A stretch of DNA of 64,000 nucleotides. Origin: Phycisphaerales bacterium (lineage in GTDB: Bacteria > Planctomycetota > Phycisphaerae > Phycisphaerales > UBA1924). The notes under the pieces were generated by a model. It saw nothing but the letters and a program-made list of their open reading frames with translations, had not been told where the DNA came from and did no database searches. Below are positions 36,017 through 46,124 of the stretch, piece after piece. The translations under genes were made by a program, and so were the position numbers. The DNA lies in assembly GCA_029260345.1 (NCBI GenBank), contig JAJDDK010000004.1, positions 62,001-126,000 on the forward strand. Reading direction: 5' to 3'. Position 1 is the stretch's first letter; the number at the start of each line of letters is the position of its first letter.

Positions 36017-39000
36017 ATGCGCATTCGATTCGTCAGCGGCATCACCACCGCCGCCCTCCTGCTCCTCACATTGAATTCATCCGCGGCGTTCGGCGCCGAC
36101 TCCTCAACCTTCGCCGGCCTTCGCGCCCGCGCGCTGGGGCCATCGCTGGCCTCGGGCCGCGTGTCGGACATCGCCGTGAACCCGCAAAATCACAGTGAGT
36201 GGTACATCGGCGTCGCTTCCGGCGGCGTGTGGAAGACCACCAACGCCGGCACGACCTTCACGCCCATCTTCGACAACGAAGGCTCGTACTCCATCGGGTG
36301 CGTCGTCGTTGATCCGAAGAACCCCGCCGTGGTCTGGGTCGGAACAGGCGAAAACAACAGTCAGCGCAGCGTGTCGTTCGGTGATGGTGTGTACAAGTCC
36401 GTCAACGGCGGCGCCTCGTGGACGAACGTCGGCCTGCCGGACTCCGAACACATCGGCATGATCGCGATTGATCCGCGCGACTCCGACGTGGTGTACGTCG
36501 CCGCACAGGGCCCGCTCTGGAACTCCGGCGGTGACCGCGGCCTCTACAAGACCACCAACGGCGGACAAACCTGGTCGCGCGTCCTGCACGTCAGCGATGA
36601 CACCGGCATCAACGAAGTGCACATCGACCCGAGCAACCCTGACACGCTGTATGCCTCCGCGTATCAGCGCCGGCGCCATGTTTGGACGCTTATCAACGGC
36701 GGCCCCGAAAGCACGATTTACAAATCAACCGACGCCGGACGCACCTGGGCCAAAGCCAATCGCGGCTTGCCCAGCGTGGACATGGGCCGCATCGGCATGG
36801 ACATTTCGCCCGTCGATCCCAATGTGCTGTACGCCATCATCGAAGCGGCTGACGACAAGGACGGGTTTTTCCGCTCCACCAACGGCGGCGCCACGTGGGA
36901 ACGGCGCAGTGACTACATCTCCAGCAGCCCGCAGTACTACAACGAAATCGTCTGCGATCCCAAGAACGTGGATCGCGTGTATGCGCTCGACACCTACATG
37001 CACGTGACGAACAACGGCGGCGCATCCTTCGACGCCATTCCGATGGGCGACCGACACGTTGATGATCACGCGCTGTGGATCGATCCGAACAACACGGATC
37101 ACCTGATCGTTGGGTGTGACGGCGGCTTGTACGAATCGTTCGATCGCACGGCCACGTGGTCGTACTTCGCGAATCTGCCGGTGACCCAGTTCTACAAAGC
37201 CGCGTACGATTTCTCCGAACCGTTCTACTACGTGTACGGCGGCACGCAGGACAACAACACGCTCGGCGGACCGGTGCAGACGATTGACCGCGCCGGCATC
37301 GCCAACGAACACTGGTTCGTCACTGTTGGCGGCGACGGATTCGAGCCGGCCGTCGACCCCGAAGACCCGAATACGGTGTACAGCCAGTGGCAATATGGCG
37401 GCCTGATTCGCCACGACCGCGCCAGTGGCGAGATCGTGGACATCCGCCCGCGCGAAGCGCCCGGTGAAGATCCGTACGTCTTCAACTGGGATGCGCCGCT
37501 CATCATCAGTCCACACCTGCACACGCGCATCTACTTCGGCGGTCGCAAGCTCTTCCGCTCCGATGATCGCGGCAACTCATGGACCGTCATCAGTGGCGAT
37601 CTCACCCGCGGCATTGATCGCAATCAGCTCAAAGTCATGGGCAGGATTCAGAGCGTGGACGCCGTCGCCAAGAACAACTCCACGTCGATCTATGGAAACA
37701 CCGTCGCCATCAGCGAATCACCCTTGGCTGAAGGCCTGATCTACGTCGGCACCGACGACGGTCTGATTCACGTCACCGAAGATGGCGGCGCCAACTGGCG
37801 TAAGACTGATGTCTTCCCTGGCGTTCCGAACATGACGTACGTCAGTGATATTTTCTCATCACGTCACGATGCTAACGTCGTCTTCGCAACCTTTAGCAAC
37901 CACAAGAATGGCGACTTCACCCCGTACATCCTCCGCAGTGATGATCGCGGCCGCACCTGGACGTCCATCCGCGGGGATCTGCCCGACCGCCACGTCGTGT
38001 GGGGCGTGGATCAGGACACGGTCAACGAAAGTCTACTCTTTGCGGGCACCGAATTCGCTGCATTCTTCTCGCAGGACGGCGGCGAAACGTGGAAGAAAAT
38101 CAGCGGAGTGCCGACGATCGCCGTGCGCGACGTGGAAGTGCACCCGCGCGAGAATGATCTGATCATGGCCACCTTCGGGCGCGGCTTCTACATTCTCGAC
38201 GACTACACGCCGCTACGCCATGCGACGAGCGAGACACTCGAAGCCGAAGCCGCCATCTTCCCCGTGCGCGACGCCAAGGCATACATCGAGACCAGCCGTC
38301 TCGGTATGCCGTCCGGTCGCGGCTTCCAGGGCACATCATTCTGGGCGGCGCCAAACCCGGACTACGGCGCACTGATCACGTACCACTTGAAGGACGGCCT
38401 CAAGTCGCTTGAAGATCAGCGCAAGGAAGCTGAAAAGAAATCCGGCGTCACCAAGGACAACTATCCGACCACCGATGCGATGCGCGCCGAGTTTGAAGAA
38501 ACGGCGCCGCAGGCGGTGCTCACCATTCGCGATGACGCGGGCGAAGTGGTTCGCCGCATGACGGTTCCCCACGGCAAGGGCCTGCACCGTGTCGCGTGGG
38601 ATCTGCGCTACCCGACCTATTCGCCGACATCGTTGACGCCGCGCCGGCAGTCCCCATGGGGCCCGCCTGATGCAGGTCCGCTGGCGCTGCCCGGCACGTA
38701 CTCCGCAACATTGACCACGCTTGTCAATGGTGAAGTCGAACAGGTCGCCGAGTCCATGGAGTTTGAAGTCGTTCCGCTGAATCTGGCGACGTTCTCCGCC
38801 GACGATCGCGCGGCGGTGCTCGCCTTCCAGCAGAGAGCCGGGCGTTTGCAGCGAGCCGCGTACGGCGCCCAACGCGCCATGGGCGAAGCGCAGGAGCGCA
38901 TCAACTTCCTGCGTCAGGCGATTCTTGATACGCCCGATGCAGACTTGAGCGATCTCAGCCGCATTGACGATTTGCAAAGCAAAATGAATGCATTGCGAGT

Positions 39001-39277
39001 CGCAATGAACGGCGACCGAACGCTCGGGCGGCTCAACGAGCCATCGCCTGAGACCATCATGTCGCGCATCAGCAACATTGTGGGTGATCAGTGGTGGGTG
39101 TCGTCGCCGCCAACGCAGACGCAGCGTCAGCAGTATGGGTACGCCGCGACTGAGTTCGCGACGGCGCTGGCTGATCTTCAAGTGATCTTCGGCGAAATCG
39201 CGATGCTTGAAGCGGATCTTGAGAACATCGGCGCCGCGTGGACGCCGGGCCGCATCCCGACGTGGTCGCCTGAGTAA
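36017..39277 (+). CDS. Exported BNR/VPS10-like beta-propeller protein
   Basis: 1086 residues with a signal peptide (LLTLNSSAAFGAD). At least eight BNR/Asp-box motifs of the form S/T-x-D/N-x-G-x-x-W are seen, such as KSVNGGASW, KTTNGGQTW, RSDDRGNSW, RSDDRGRTW and SQDGGETW, spread over residues about 60-720, consistent with one or two sortilin-like propellers. FGRGFYILDDYTPLR closes this part. The last 300 residues hold a segment resembling a beta-sandwich (VLTIRDDAGEVVRRM) and a helical tail. Proteins of this plan are common in Planctomycetota and Bacteroidota as predicted hydrolases, but the catalytic activity is unproven. ATG at 36017 has AAGGA upstream. Confidence 0.85.
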   Translation: MRIRFVSGITTAALLLLTLNSSAAFGADSSTFAGLRARALGPSLASGRVSDIAVNPQNHSEWYIGVASGGVWKTTNAGTTFTPIFDNEGSYSIGCVVVDPKNPAVVWVGTGENNSQRSVSFGDGVYKSVNGGASWTNVGLPDSEHIGMIAIDPRDSDVVYVAAQGPLWNSGGDRGLYKTTNGGQTWSRVLHVSDDTGINEVHIDPSNPDTLYASAYQRRRHVWTLINGGPESTIYKSTDAGRTWAKANRGLPSVDMGRIGMDISPVDPNVLYAIIEAADDKDGFFRSTNGGATWERRSDYISSSPQYYNEIVCDPKNVDRVYALDTYMHVTNNGGASFDAIPMGDRHVDDHALWIDPNNTDHLIVGCDGGLYESFDRTATWSYFANLPVTQFYKAAYDFSEPFYYVYGGTQDNNTLGGPVQTIDRAGIANEHWFVTVGGDGFEPAVDPEDPNTVYSQWQYGGLIRHDRASGEIVDIRPREAPGEDPYVFNWDAPLIISPHLHTRIYFGGRKLFRSDDRGNSWTVISGDLTRGIDRNQLKVMGRIQSVDAVAKNNSTSIYGNTVAISESPLAEGLIYVGTDDGLIHVTEDGGANWRKTDVFPGVPNMTYVSDIFSSRHDANVVFATFSNHKNGDFTPYILRSDDRGRTWTSIRGDLPDRHVVWGVDQDTVNESLLFAGTEFAAFFSQDGGETWKKISGVPTIAVRDVEVHPRENDLIMATFGRGFYILDDYTPLRHATSETLEAEAAIFPVRDAKAYIETSRLGMPSGRGFQGTSFWAAPNPDYGALITYHLKDGLKSLEDQRKEAEKKSGVTKDNYPTTDAMRAEFEETAPQAVLTIRDDAGEVVRRMTVPHGKGLHRVAWDLRYPTYSPTSLTPRRQSPWGPPDAGPLALPGTYSATLTTLVNGEVEQVAESMEFEVVPLNLATFSADDRAAVLAFQQRAGRLQRAAYGAQRAMGEAQERINFLRQAILDTPDADLSDLSRIDDLQSKMNALRVAMNGDRTLGRLNEPSPETIMSRISNIVGDQWWVSSPPTQTQRQQYGYAATEFATALADLQVIFGEIAMLEADLENIGAAWTPGRIPTWSPE

Positions 39278-39305
39278 GCGCGACCCACACTTCAAAAATA
39301 AAAAA

Positions 39306-39333
39306 ACGCGGGGACTGGATCCCCGCGTTTTTT
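39306..39333. terminator. Bidirectional terminator
   Basis: ACGCGGGGA, loop CTGGA, TCCCCGCGT, flanked by an A-rich run on the left and TTTTT on the right. It serves the convergent BNR gene (plus) and beta-helix gene (minus). Confidence 0.9.
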
Positions 39334-39354
39334 CATCGACGCAGCTATAGCCCC

Positions 39355-40890
39355 TTAGCCGTCGACGTTGGCCCATGGATCATCGATCATTGGATTGGAC
39401 GGCGCGACGCCATTCGTGGTTTCACCGATCCAGTTCGCACTGCCCGGCGCAAGATTAAACTCATCGTTCGCCGTCTGGTTCCTGCCGAACAGGTTGAAGC
39501 TCGCGCCGGTCGGTAGGAAAAAGCCGTCACCGGTGTTCTGTCGTGCATGATTTCCAAGAATGCGGCTGTTGTCGCCGCTGCCAGAAAAACCATTGCCGCC
39601 ATTCTCTGAGCTGTAGTTTTCCTCGACGACGGAGAATGAAAGGAAGACGAATCCGTCATCATCGTTGCTATGCGCCGTGCACTGCCGCGCGGCGCCGCCA
39701 GCCGGCAGATCGAACCCATCGTCGGAATTGTTGCTCGCCGTGCTTCCGATCAACGTGCAGGATTCACCCAAATCGAAACCATCACGCGGATTGGCCTGCC
39801 CATTGTTGTCCGCGGTGCAATTGATAATCGTGCATGCGGACCCCGTTGAAAAACCGTCGTCGTCATTGAAGGACGCCGTGCAGCTCGTCGCGGTCACGCC
39901 GCTGCCGAGCGAAAACCCATGAAAACCATTGGAGCGCGACGTGCAATCACGCAGCGTTGACCCGGAATCCACACTGAAGCCGGTCGAACCATTGCCATTG
40001 GCGGAGCAGCCGATGATGGTCACGCCGCCGCCGACGGCGGTATCGATGCCGACCGAATCATTGTCCCGTGCGGAGCATCCGCTGGCCGTCGAGCCGGCGC
40101 CGAGGAAGATTCCCGCTTCGGCGCCATTGCGCACCGCGACTGAATTCATCACGGAGCTGTTCTCTTGCGTCAAGATGCCGATGCCGCCATTGTCCGAGGC
40201 GTTGCAACCGGAGATCGTCACGTCGTCACCTGCGTCAAAGCCGCGGCCTGAGTTGTTCGCCGCGACGCACTCGTGAACGGAACTCCCATCGCCGATTTGG
40301 AATCCGATCGCGTTGTCGTTTGCCATCGAGCCACGCACAATGCTGTGCGTGCCGACCACAATGCCATTGGCGAAGTTGTCACGGCTCACGACACGGTCCA
40401 CCAGCGTGCGCACGCCCGCGTTCACACCATTGCCGCCATTGTTGGAAACGCGCAGGTCGATGAGTTTGACGCCATCGGCGGCGGTCGTGTTGACGCCATG
40501 GCCAAATGTGCCTCGCACCACGCCGTTGCGTAATTCAATGTTGGTGCGGGCGCCGGACACCACGACGCCGTGTTGAAACGCAACCAAGTTGCCCGGCGCG
40601 ATGCCATAGCCGCGCATATCGAGCGTGACATCACTGGCGGCGATGGTGATCGCGGTCTGCCCGCCCACCTGCGGCACAAGCGTTTCAGTCAGCACATACG
40701 ACCCTGACTGGCTGATTGTGATCGGCACATCGGCCTGGCTCAGCGGCGTGCGCGGCTCAACCTCATCCAATGTCTTCATGGTGGATTGCACCGGCCCGGA
40801 AGGCGGCGTCAGATCACCGGCGTTGGCGACGCCGCTCTGAACCAGCGTGATGCACGTCGTGACGCAGATGGCAAGTCTGAACGAATTCAT
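39355..40890 (-). CDS. Secreted right-handed beta-helix protein, copy 1
   Basis: 511 residues. Signal peptide ends at VANAGD. Residues about 65-460 are repeating turns of 22-24 residues of the type VxxCxAxxNxGxGFxxGxG, as in pectate-lyase-like beta-helices of cell-surface or matrix proteins. No catalytic site is evident. It shares with 42596-44110 an N-terminal block (AGDLTPPSGPV, then TLDEVEPRTPL, SGSYVLTE, AITIAASDVTLD) and a C-terminal DDPWANV. ATG at 40890 has GAGGAG upstream. The two genes flank a hydrolase lipoprotein and may be a duplicated pair. Confidence 0.85.
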   Translation of the reverse strand: MNSFRLAICVTTCITLVQSGVANAGDLTPPSGPVQSTMKTLDEVEPRTPLSQADVPITISQSGSYVLTETLVPQVGGQTAITIAASDVTLDMRGYGIAPGNLVAFQHGVVVSGARTNIELRNGVVRGTFGHGVNTTAADGVKLIDLRVSNNGGNGVNAGVRTLVDRVVSRDNFANGIVVGTHSIVRGSMANDNAIGFQIGDGSSVHECVAANNSGRGFDAGDDVTISGCNASDNGGIGILTQENSSVMNSVAVRNGAEAGIFLGAGSTASGCSARDNDSVGIDTAVGGGVTIIGCSANGNGSTGFSVDSGSTLRDCTSRSNGFHGFSLGSGVTATSCTASFNDDDGFSTGSACTIINCTADNNGQANPRDGFDLGESCTLIGSTASNNSDDGFDLPAGGAARQCTAHSNDDDGFVFLSFSVVEENYSSENGGNGFSGSGDNSRILGNHARQNTGDGFFLPTGASFNLFGRNQTANDEFNLAPGSANWIGETTNGVAPSNPMIDDPWANVDG

Positions 40891-40957
40891 TTCACAGCTC
40901 CTCTACAGATCGTCGAACGAGAAACGGCTCTCGCACGCAGTAGGCGTCAAACGATCG

Positions 40958-42277
40958 TCAAGGGGGCGAAAGAAATTCGGAATCTGGAAAGTTTGCTTGC
41001 TCGCGTCGAGCATCGTCAGCGAGACGTACGATATTTTCGCGATAATCGTGTGGAAACCTCCAGATCGGATCGCCGCCCTCGCGAATGAGCCCACGCTTTG
41101 AGGGGGGAAGCCCGAGCACGAGCGTCATCAGAATGTCGCTGCTCACCCACGGACTCGCTCGGAAGTACCCGTGGCCGTTGTCTTCATTCGCACGCTCAGC
41201 GTCACTGACTCGAACAAACGAGGTTTGGTCATCCCGCTCAAGGTGTTCGATCGTGTTTGGGCGAAAATCATCGGCGTCCAATGAACCAAGCCTCCCCCAG
41301 CCAAACAGGAAACGGGACATCCCCAGCGCCCGATCTCGTTTCGTCGTGTAGATCGTGATTTGATCGGCAAGATCGGCGAGCCCGTCGGCGTAGTGCGACA
41401 AGAATGCGCCACGATCAATATCCGGGCCCGTGAAGACGACTTGACCGATTCGCAATTTCTCTTTGACCTCTGATTCGCTCAGTCCCGAATACTTGAGGCG
41501 CAGTTGCTGCAAACCACCGCTCAGGACACGTGCTCCCGCGGAATAGGACAGAAAATGTATATGCTCTGCGCTTGTCGCACGGGCCAGGTAATCAACAAAA
41601 ATCCGAAAATGGCGCAATGTTTGATACGCATTCTCGGTGGAGCTCAGATAGTCGAATGTGCCGCGACGTGTGGGCCATGAATACACGACAAAAACACCAT
41701 CCTGCCCCATGTAATAGTAAAACTCCGCCGCCACGATGATCGACTGCTCAAAGCTCACTTTGAACGGCGCCACGTACACGTAGATATTCTTCGACCGAGA
41801 GGATTCGAGGCGTTTGTTCACCTGTTGTGCGAATTGAACTGCAGGCTCACTCAGGTTTGGATCCGTCGCAGTTGTGTCAAAAAAGATCACTGATTGATCA
41901 AGCGGACCAAAATCATCCACTTCATCCAGGCGCATGCGCAGTTGGTTTCTGCGCGGCCATGCCACGGATTCCTCAACGAGCTTATTCCACGACCAGTCCT
42001 CAGGACCGATGCGCACCTTTGATGCGCCAAGCCGCAGCGCACGAGCTCGCTTGGGCGGATAGGGATCGGGTTGGCGATCAGGATCGTACGCGCGATCGGT
42101 CGCGTAGAAGACATCGATCACATTCGATTCAAGGTCATCGCGTGTCACGGTGGACAAGTCGAAGACATTTTCTGCGTAGATCGCCGGTGTGCGCATCAGC
42201 GAAGGCGGCGATCCGCAGGCGGCCGGAATGAGAGCGAGGATGGCAATCGCGATGACATTGAAGATGGACCGCGTCAT
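40958..42277 (-). CDS. Lipoprotein alpha/beta hydrolase (DUF900-like)
   Basis: 439 residues with lipobox IPAACG (Cys21). The pattern fits the DUF900 group of alpha/beta hydrolases: DVFYATDRAYDPDRQPDP, then FFDTTATDPNLSEPAVQF, QDGVFVVYSWPTRRGTFDY and the elbow FLSYSAGARVLSGGL, where Ser is the presumed nucleophile (SYSAG rather than strict GHSxG). A later VFTGPDIDRGAF gives a likely acid. Export through the lipoprotein route is unusual for a cytoplasmic-type hydrolase. It stands between the two beta-helix genes, 67 bp after copy 1's start, on the same strand. Substrate unknown. Confidence 0.78.
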   Translation of the reverse strand: MTRSIFNVIAIAILALIPAACGSPPSLMRTPAIYAENVFDLSTVTRDDLESNVIDVFYATDRAYDPDRQPDPYPPKRARALRLGASKVRIGPEDWSWNKLVEESVAWPRRNQLRMRLDEVDDFGPLDQSVIFFDTTATDPNLSEPAVQFAQQVNKRLESSRSKNIYVYVAPFKVSFEQSIIVAAEFYYYMGQDGVFVVYSWPTRRGTFDYLSSTENAYQTLRHFRIFVDYLARATSAEHIHFLSYSAGARVLSGGLQQLRLKYSGLSESEVKEKLRIGQVVFTGPDIDRGAFLSHYADGLADLADQITIYTTKRDRALGMSRFLFGWGRLGSLDADDFRPNTIEHLERDDQTSFVRVSDAERANEDNGHGYFRASPWVSSDILMTLVLGLPPSKRGLIREGGDPIWRFPHDYRENIVRLADDARREQANFPDSEFLSPP

Positions 42278-42368
42278 ATCGCAGGCCTCCTGTTTGTTTC
42301 AGCCAAAGCTAGCCAAGCGATCATCTCTCAGCCTCGATCGGGGGAATCGCTGAATCGCTCCCCCAATG

Positions 42369-42395
42369 AAAAAGGCGACCTCAGAAAGGCCGCCT
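42369..42395 (-). terminator. Terminator of tRNA-Glu
   Basis: On the minus strand AGGCGGCCT, five-base loop, AGGTCGCCT (one mismatch), then TTTTTC, just after the tRNA. Confidence 0.85.
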
Positions 42396-42408
42396 CTTTT
42401 CACTTGAA

Positions 42409-42483
42409 TGACCCCACGGGGATTCGAACCCCGGTTTCCAGGATGAGAACCTGGCGTCCTGGACCAGGCTAGACGATGGGGCC
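42409..42483 (-). tRNA. tRNA-Glu (anticodon CUC)
   Basis: 75 bases on the minus strand. Acceptor GGCCCCA pairs with TGGGGTC (one G-U). The anticodon arm CCAGG TTCTCAT CCTGG gives CUC after U33. The T arm is CGGGG TTCGAAT CCCCG. The discriminator is A and CCA is not encoded. It has its own promoter and terminator. Confidence 0.95.
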
Positions 42484-42518
42484 GAGATGACAGCGGCCCC
42501 GTGAGGAGCCGCGAGCCA

Positions 42519-42546
42519 ATCGTATGGTCCCGCCGGAGGGCGTCAA
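42519..42546 (-). promoter_or_regulatory. tRNA-Glu promoter
   Basis: TTGACG (42546-42541), 16-base spacer, TACGAT (42524-42519), placing the start of transcription about 28 bases before the tRNA. Confidence 0.7.
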
Positions 42547-42595
42547 CTGATTGGCCACGAAGCGGCGGCTGCGCGTCTGGCCCTGGTCAAAGTGG

Positions 42596-44110
42596 TCAAT
42601 TCGCCGGCACGACGTTGGTCCAGGGGTCATCATCCAGTGAGTTGGCGCCACTTGGGTCTGTGTCGATGGTTCCCACGTAGTTCATGGCAGGAATACTAAA
42701 GGCGTTGAACGACACAACATTCTGACCAATGACGTTTTCAGTAGCTCCGGCCGCAAATTCAATTCCGGCCGAGAGGTTATTGAACGCTTGATTGCCGATC
42801 AGAACGTTGTGGCTGCCTTCGCCCCGGAACCCCACACCAGAGTTCATCGTGCTCGTATTTCCACGAAGCGTCGTCAGGTTTGAGAACCAGAATCCATAGA
42901 AACCGTTTCCGGAGGCCTGACACGATTCTGCGATTCCGCCCTCGGATCCGAATTCAAAGAAGAACCCAGCGTCGATGTTGTCGGTCGCCACGCAGTTCTT
43001 GAGGGACACATTGCTTCCCAACTTAAATCCTTCACCGGCAGGGAATTTAATCGCGTCACCGTTTCCGCGAGCGCTGCAATTCACGAGGGAGCCCCCGTCG
43101 TCGACGTCAAACCCAGCGCGACCATTAAACGAGGCTGAACAATCGATGTACGTCGCCATGCCAGAATCGCGGTATCCCTGACCGACATTTTCAGCGGCAA
43201 GACATCCGTTCAAGGTGACTCCATCACCTTGAATGAAAAAGCCCGACCCGCCTATTAGTTCGAAGTCTCCGTTTTCAGTAGCGACGCAGTCCTTGAGCAT
43301 GACCGCATCATGCACCGTGAACCCGCCGCCGGTGTTCCAGCGAGCGACGCAGCCGCGGGCAATTGAATTGTCCTGAAGAACAATTCCGACGAGCGCATTG
43401 GCGGTGGCCGTCGTGTCTTCGATCGAGGCTCTCTCTTCGGTGGCAATTCCATTGCCGTCATTCGCGTCGGCAATGCAATTCACCAGCTTCGAATCTCGTG
43501 CAAGACTGAAGCCATCTGACGTATTCCCGAAAGCCGTGCATTCCGAGAACCGAACGTAGTCGTGCCCTCGAAAGCCGAATCCGCCATTTCCTGAAGCATT
43601 GCATCGGTCGACTTCACTGAATCGCCCAACGTTGATGCCATGCGAGCCACTGCTGTACACACGAATGTCAACAATCCGCATATTCGTCGCATTCAATGTG
43701 TTGACGCCTTCACCAGTGCAATCACGAATCTCACCGTTGCGGATCTCGCTACGTCCAAGCGTACCGAAGACGCCATCCATCAAGATTCCCGTCTCAAACT
43801 CGAACGCTCCGGTCCCGTCAATCGCGAGGCTGTTCAGATCGAGCGTGACGTTGCTGGTCGTAATGGTGATGGCGACCTGCCCTGCCGCGGTTGGTTCGAG
43901 CGGCTCGACCAGCACATAGGAACCGGGCTCTGAGATCACCATTGGAACGTCGGACTGTCGAATTGGAATGCGCGGATCAAGTTCGTTGAGCGTTCGAAAC
44001 GTCGGCGTCACCGGACCCGGCGGCGGCGTCAGATCTCCGGCCTGCACCCATGCCGCAGCGCCCACCATGCCAACAACAAGCAACGCGGCTCCAATTCGTT
44101 TCGAATTCAT
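42596..44110 (-). CDS. Secreted right-handed beta-helix protein, copy 2
   Basis: 504 residues, a paralogue of copy 1. Signal peptide ends at WVQAGD. The shared block reads AGDLTPPPGPV, TLNELDPRIPI, GSYVLVE and AITITTSNVTLD, followed by about 14 beta-helix turns (VRFSECTAFGNTSDGFSL and similar) and a C-terminal DDPWTNV. The two proteins keep the same ends while the middle differs, so the ends probably serve export or assembly. It is followed on the same strand by tRNA-Glu. An A+T-rich stretch over 44130-44220 upstream probably holds its promoter. GGAGATTGCG precedes the ATG. Confidence 0.85.
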   Translation of the reverse strand: MNSKRIGAALLVVGMVGAAAWVQAGDLTPPPGPVTPTFRTLNELDPRIPIRQSDVPMVISEPGSYVLVEPLEPTAAGQVAITITTSNVTLDLNSLAIDGTGAFEFETGILMDGVFGTLGRSEIRNGEIRDCTGEGVNTLNATNMRIVDIRVYSSGSHGINVGRFSEVDRCNASGNGGFGFRGHDYVRFSECTAFGNTSDGFSLARDSKLVNCIADANDGNGIATEERASIEDTTATANALVGIVLQDNSIARGCVARWNTGGGFTVHDAVMLKDCVATENGDFELIGGSGFFIQGDGVTLNGCLAAENVGQGYRDSGMATYIDCSASFNGRAGFDVDDGGSLVNCSARGNGDAIKFPAGEGFKLGSNVSLKNCVATDNIDAGFFFEFGSEGGIAESCQASGNGFYGFWFSNLTTLRGNTSTMNSGVGFRGEGSHNVLIGNQAFNNLSAGIEFAAGATENVIGQNVVSFNAFSIPAMNYVGTIDTDPSGANSLDDDPWTNVVPAN

Positions 44111-44370
44111 CGCAATCTCCTTCGATTCGCAGGAATGAAATGTGCTTCTAAAAGTCTAAGAAAAGTGACAACTTCACTGAACAAAAAAATAGATGCCACG
44201 GTAGAAAAGGGAAGCAATCTTACAGAATCCGCTGGCAGCAAATCAGGAACATGGAAAGCTATCGCCGCGCAATGCCTGATCGGCAATGGTGCGAGTCACC
44301 ACAAAGTTCAAATTCATTCGTGCGAGGCTTCATCGTCACGCACGATTCGCCCTCGCGATGCGGCTCGCCC

Positions 44371-44673
44371 TTACGCCCCCGCCTTCGCATGCTGGCGACG
44401 AAGCTGCGACAGCGCATACACCGCCGCCTCCGCTTCGGACTGCCCGACCACAGCGCCAGCCGGGTTGCCTTTCGCATCCGTCCATTCCGCTCGGTGGCAA
44501 TCGAACAAATCCACAAATCGAATGTTCAGCGCGAAGCCGTTCTTCTCGAACTCGTCTTTGATGCGCTGCACGCCGGGGTACATCCGCCCGTCGGCGGCGT
44601 GCTCGCACCCGGAGGTGTCCAGCGCGGACCAGCCGGTCGCGTACAGCTCTTCAATTGCATATTCGAGGCCCAT
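44371..44673 (-). CDS. Conserved small protein, unknown
   Basis: 100 residues, no signal peptide or membrane segment. Composition is even, with motifs MGLEYAIEELYATGW, DTSGCEHAADGR and a helical EAEAAVYALSQLRRQHAK at the end, so it looks like a real folded protein. ATG at 44673 is preferred to one three codons earlier because AGGAAGG sits nine bases upstream. It is divergent from the dihydrouridine synthase gene. I do not recognise the family. Confidence 0.65.
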   Translation of the reverse strand: MGLEYAIEELYATGWSALDTSGCEHAADGRMYPGVQRIKDEFEKNGFALNIRFVDLFDCHRAEWTDAKGNPAGAVVGQSEAEAAVYALSQLRRQHAKAGA

Positions 44674-44915
44674 CTGAAGCATCCTTCCTCGGACGCAGCG
44701 CCTTGAAAAACGTACGCGGCCCCGCCCGTCGTCAAGGTCCGAAAAGCGGCGTACGCCCCGCCGCGACCTGACGATAGCGGTGTCGGGGGTGAGGCTCCAG
44801 CGCCAACCGAGGAATCGGATTCCGATGACGCTTCAGATTCAGAAAACTTGATTTTCCAATCCTCCAAGGGCACCAAATCAGGCAGCCAGCATTCCCTCCT
44901 ACCATCGACGATTCC

Positions 44916-46001
44916 ATGCTCGCCCGCCCCCTCCAGATCGGCCCCGTTCGGCTTGAGTCGAACCTGCTGCTTGCCCCGGTCGCGAACTACTGCGATCTGG
45001 CGTTTCGCCTGACCGCGCGCTCGTGCGGCGGCGTGGGGCTTGCGTGCACGGATCTCTTGTCGCCGCATGGATTGCTGCGTGGCGGCGCGAAGAGCCTGGA
45101 TCTTGCGCGCACCAACGATGAAGACAAACCCGTCGGCATGCAGCTTTATGGCGCCGATCCGGACATTCTTGCTGATGGCGCCGCGTGGGCGGTGGATCAC
45201 GGCGCGACGGTCGTGGACATCAACATGGGCTGCCCCGTGGACAAAGTCGTCAAGAAGAATGGCGGCTCCATGTTGCTGTGCGATCCGGAAAGCACCGTTC
45301 GTCTTGCGGAGCGCGTCGTTGAGAGTGTGCATCGCGCCAGTGGCGGCGCTGTGCCGGCGACGGCGAAGGTGCGACTGGGGTGGGATGCGAACTCGATTGT
45401 GGCGCCGCGCTTGGCGCGCATGCTGGAGCGCGTCGGCATTCAGGCCGTCACTGTGCATGGGCGCACGACAGAGCAGCGTTTCAAGGGCGACGTCAATCAC
45501 GACGGCATTGCGGAAGTTGTCGCGGCGGTCGAGTCCATCCCCGTTATTGGCAACGGCGATGTGACCACGCCTGAGGCATGTGTTGAAATGATTGAGCGCA
45601 CCGGATGCGCCGGCGTCATGATCGGTCGCGGCGCCTTCAGCGCGCCTTGGATCTTTCGCGATTGCTGGGCGCTGCAAACCACCGGCGTCGTGCCACCAGA
45701 TCCGAGCGAAGTGGAGAAAATCGAACTCGTCCGCACCTATATGAACTTCATGCTTGAGTTCCGCGATGAGCGATACGCCATGACGCACATCCGCCGTCGA
45801 ATCTCATGGTTCGGCAAGCGCCTCGGCCCGTGCAAACCTTTGAAAGAAGCGATCCGCCTCGCGCCAGATCCGGAGTCGGTCTTTGCGGCGCTCGACGCCT
45901 TTCTGCAAGGTGATCTGCGGCAGTTTGGGCAAAATGACGACAATGATGCGCCCCCGCAAAGGCGATCAGCCGCCGCGACCGAGGCAATTTCGGCAGCCTA
46001 G
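44916..46001 (+). CDS. dus: tRNA-dihydrouridine synthase
   Basis: FMN enzyme that reduces uridines in the D-loop of tRNAs. 361 residues. TIM-barrel motifs: [14 protein letters not shown] near 18, [32 protein letters not shown] near 100 with the catalytic Cys in [16 protein letters not shown] near 175, IPVIGNGDV near 205 and GVMIGRGAF near 230. Closest in style to DusB, although the DusB sequence AGAGSALL is NGGSMLL here. A low-complexity tail rich in Asp and Ala ends the protein. Start has no clear Shine-Dalgarno. Confidence 0.9.
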   Translation: MLARPLQIGPVRLESNLLLAPVANYCDLAFRLTARSCGGVGLACTDLLSPHGLLRGGAKSLDLARTNDEDKPVGMQLYGADPDILADGAAWAVDHGATVVDINMGCPVDKVVKKNGGSMLLCDPESTVRLAERVVESVHRASGGAVPATAKVRLGWDANSIVAPRLARMLERVGIQAVTVHGRTTEQRFKGDVNHDGIAEVVAAVESIPVIGNGDVTTPEACVEMIERTGCAGVMIGRGAFSAPWIFRDCWALQTTGVVPPDPSEVEKIELVRTYMNFMLEFRDERYAMTHIRRRISWFGKRLGPCKPLKEAIRLAPDPESVFAALDAFLQGDLRQFGQNDDNDAPPQRRSAAATEAISAA

Positions 46002-46124
46002 TCGCATCCAACAGGTACATCGCTTAGAACCGTAGTGTCGCGGCCTGCGAACAATGCGGGTGGGCTGTGTGTGGGCGGTCGGACCAGACGCATTTGCGTC
46101 GTTACGCAGGAGAGGCGGACCATC

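Noticed and set aside
36017-39277. Sialidase assignment
   Set aside because: Asp-box repeats alone do not show catalysis, and the Arg triad and nucleophile Tyr of sialidases are not evident.
44526-45788. 420-codon minus-strand frame
   Set aside because: Antisense to the dihydrouridine synthase and not protein-like.
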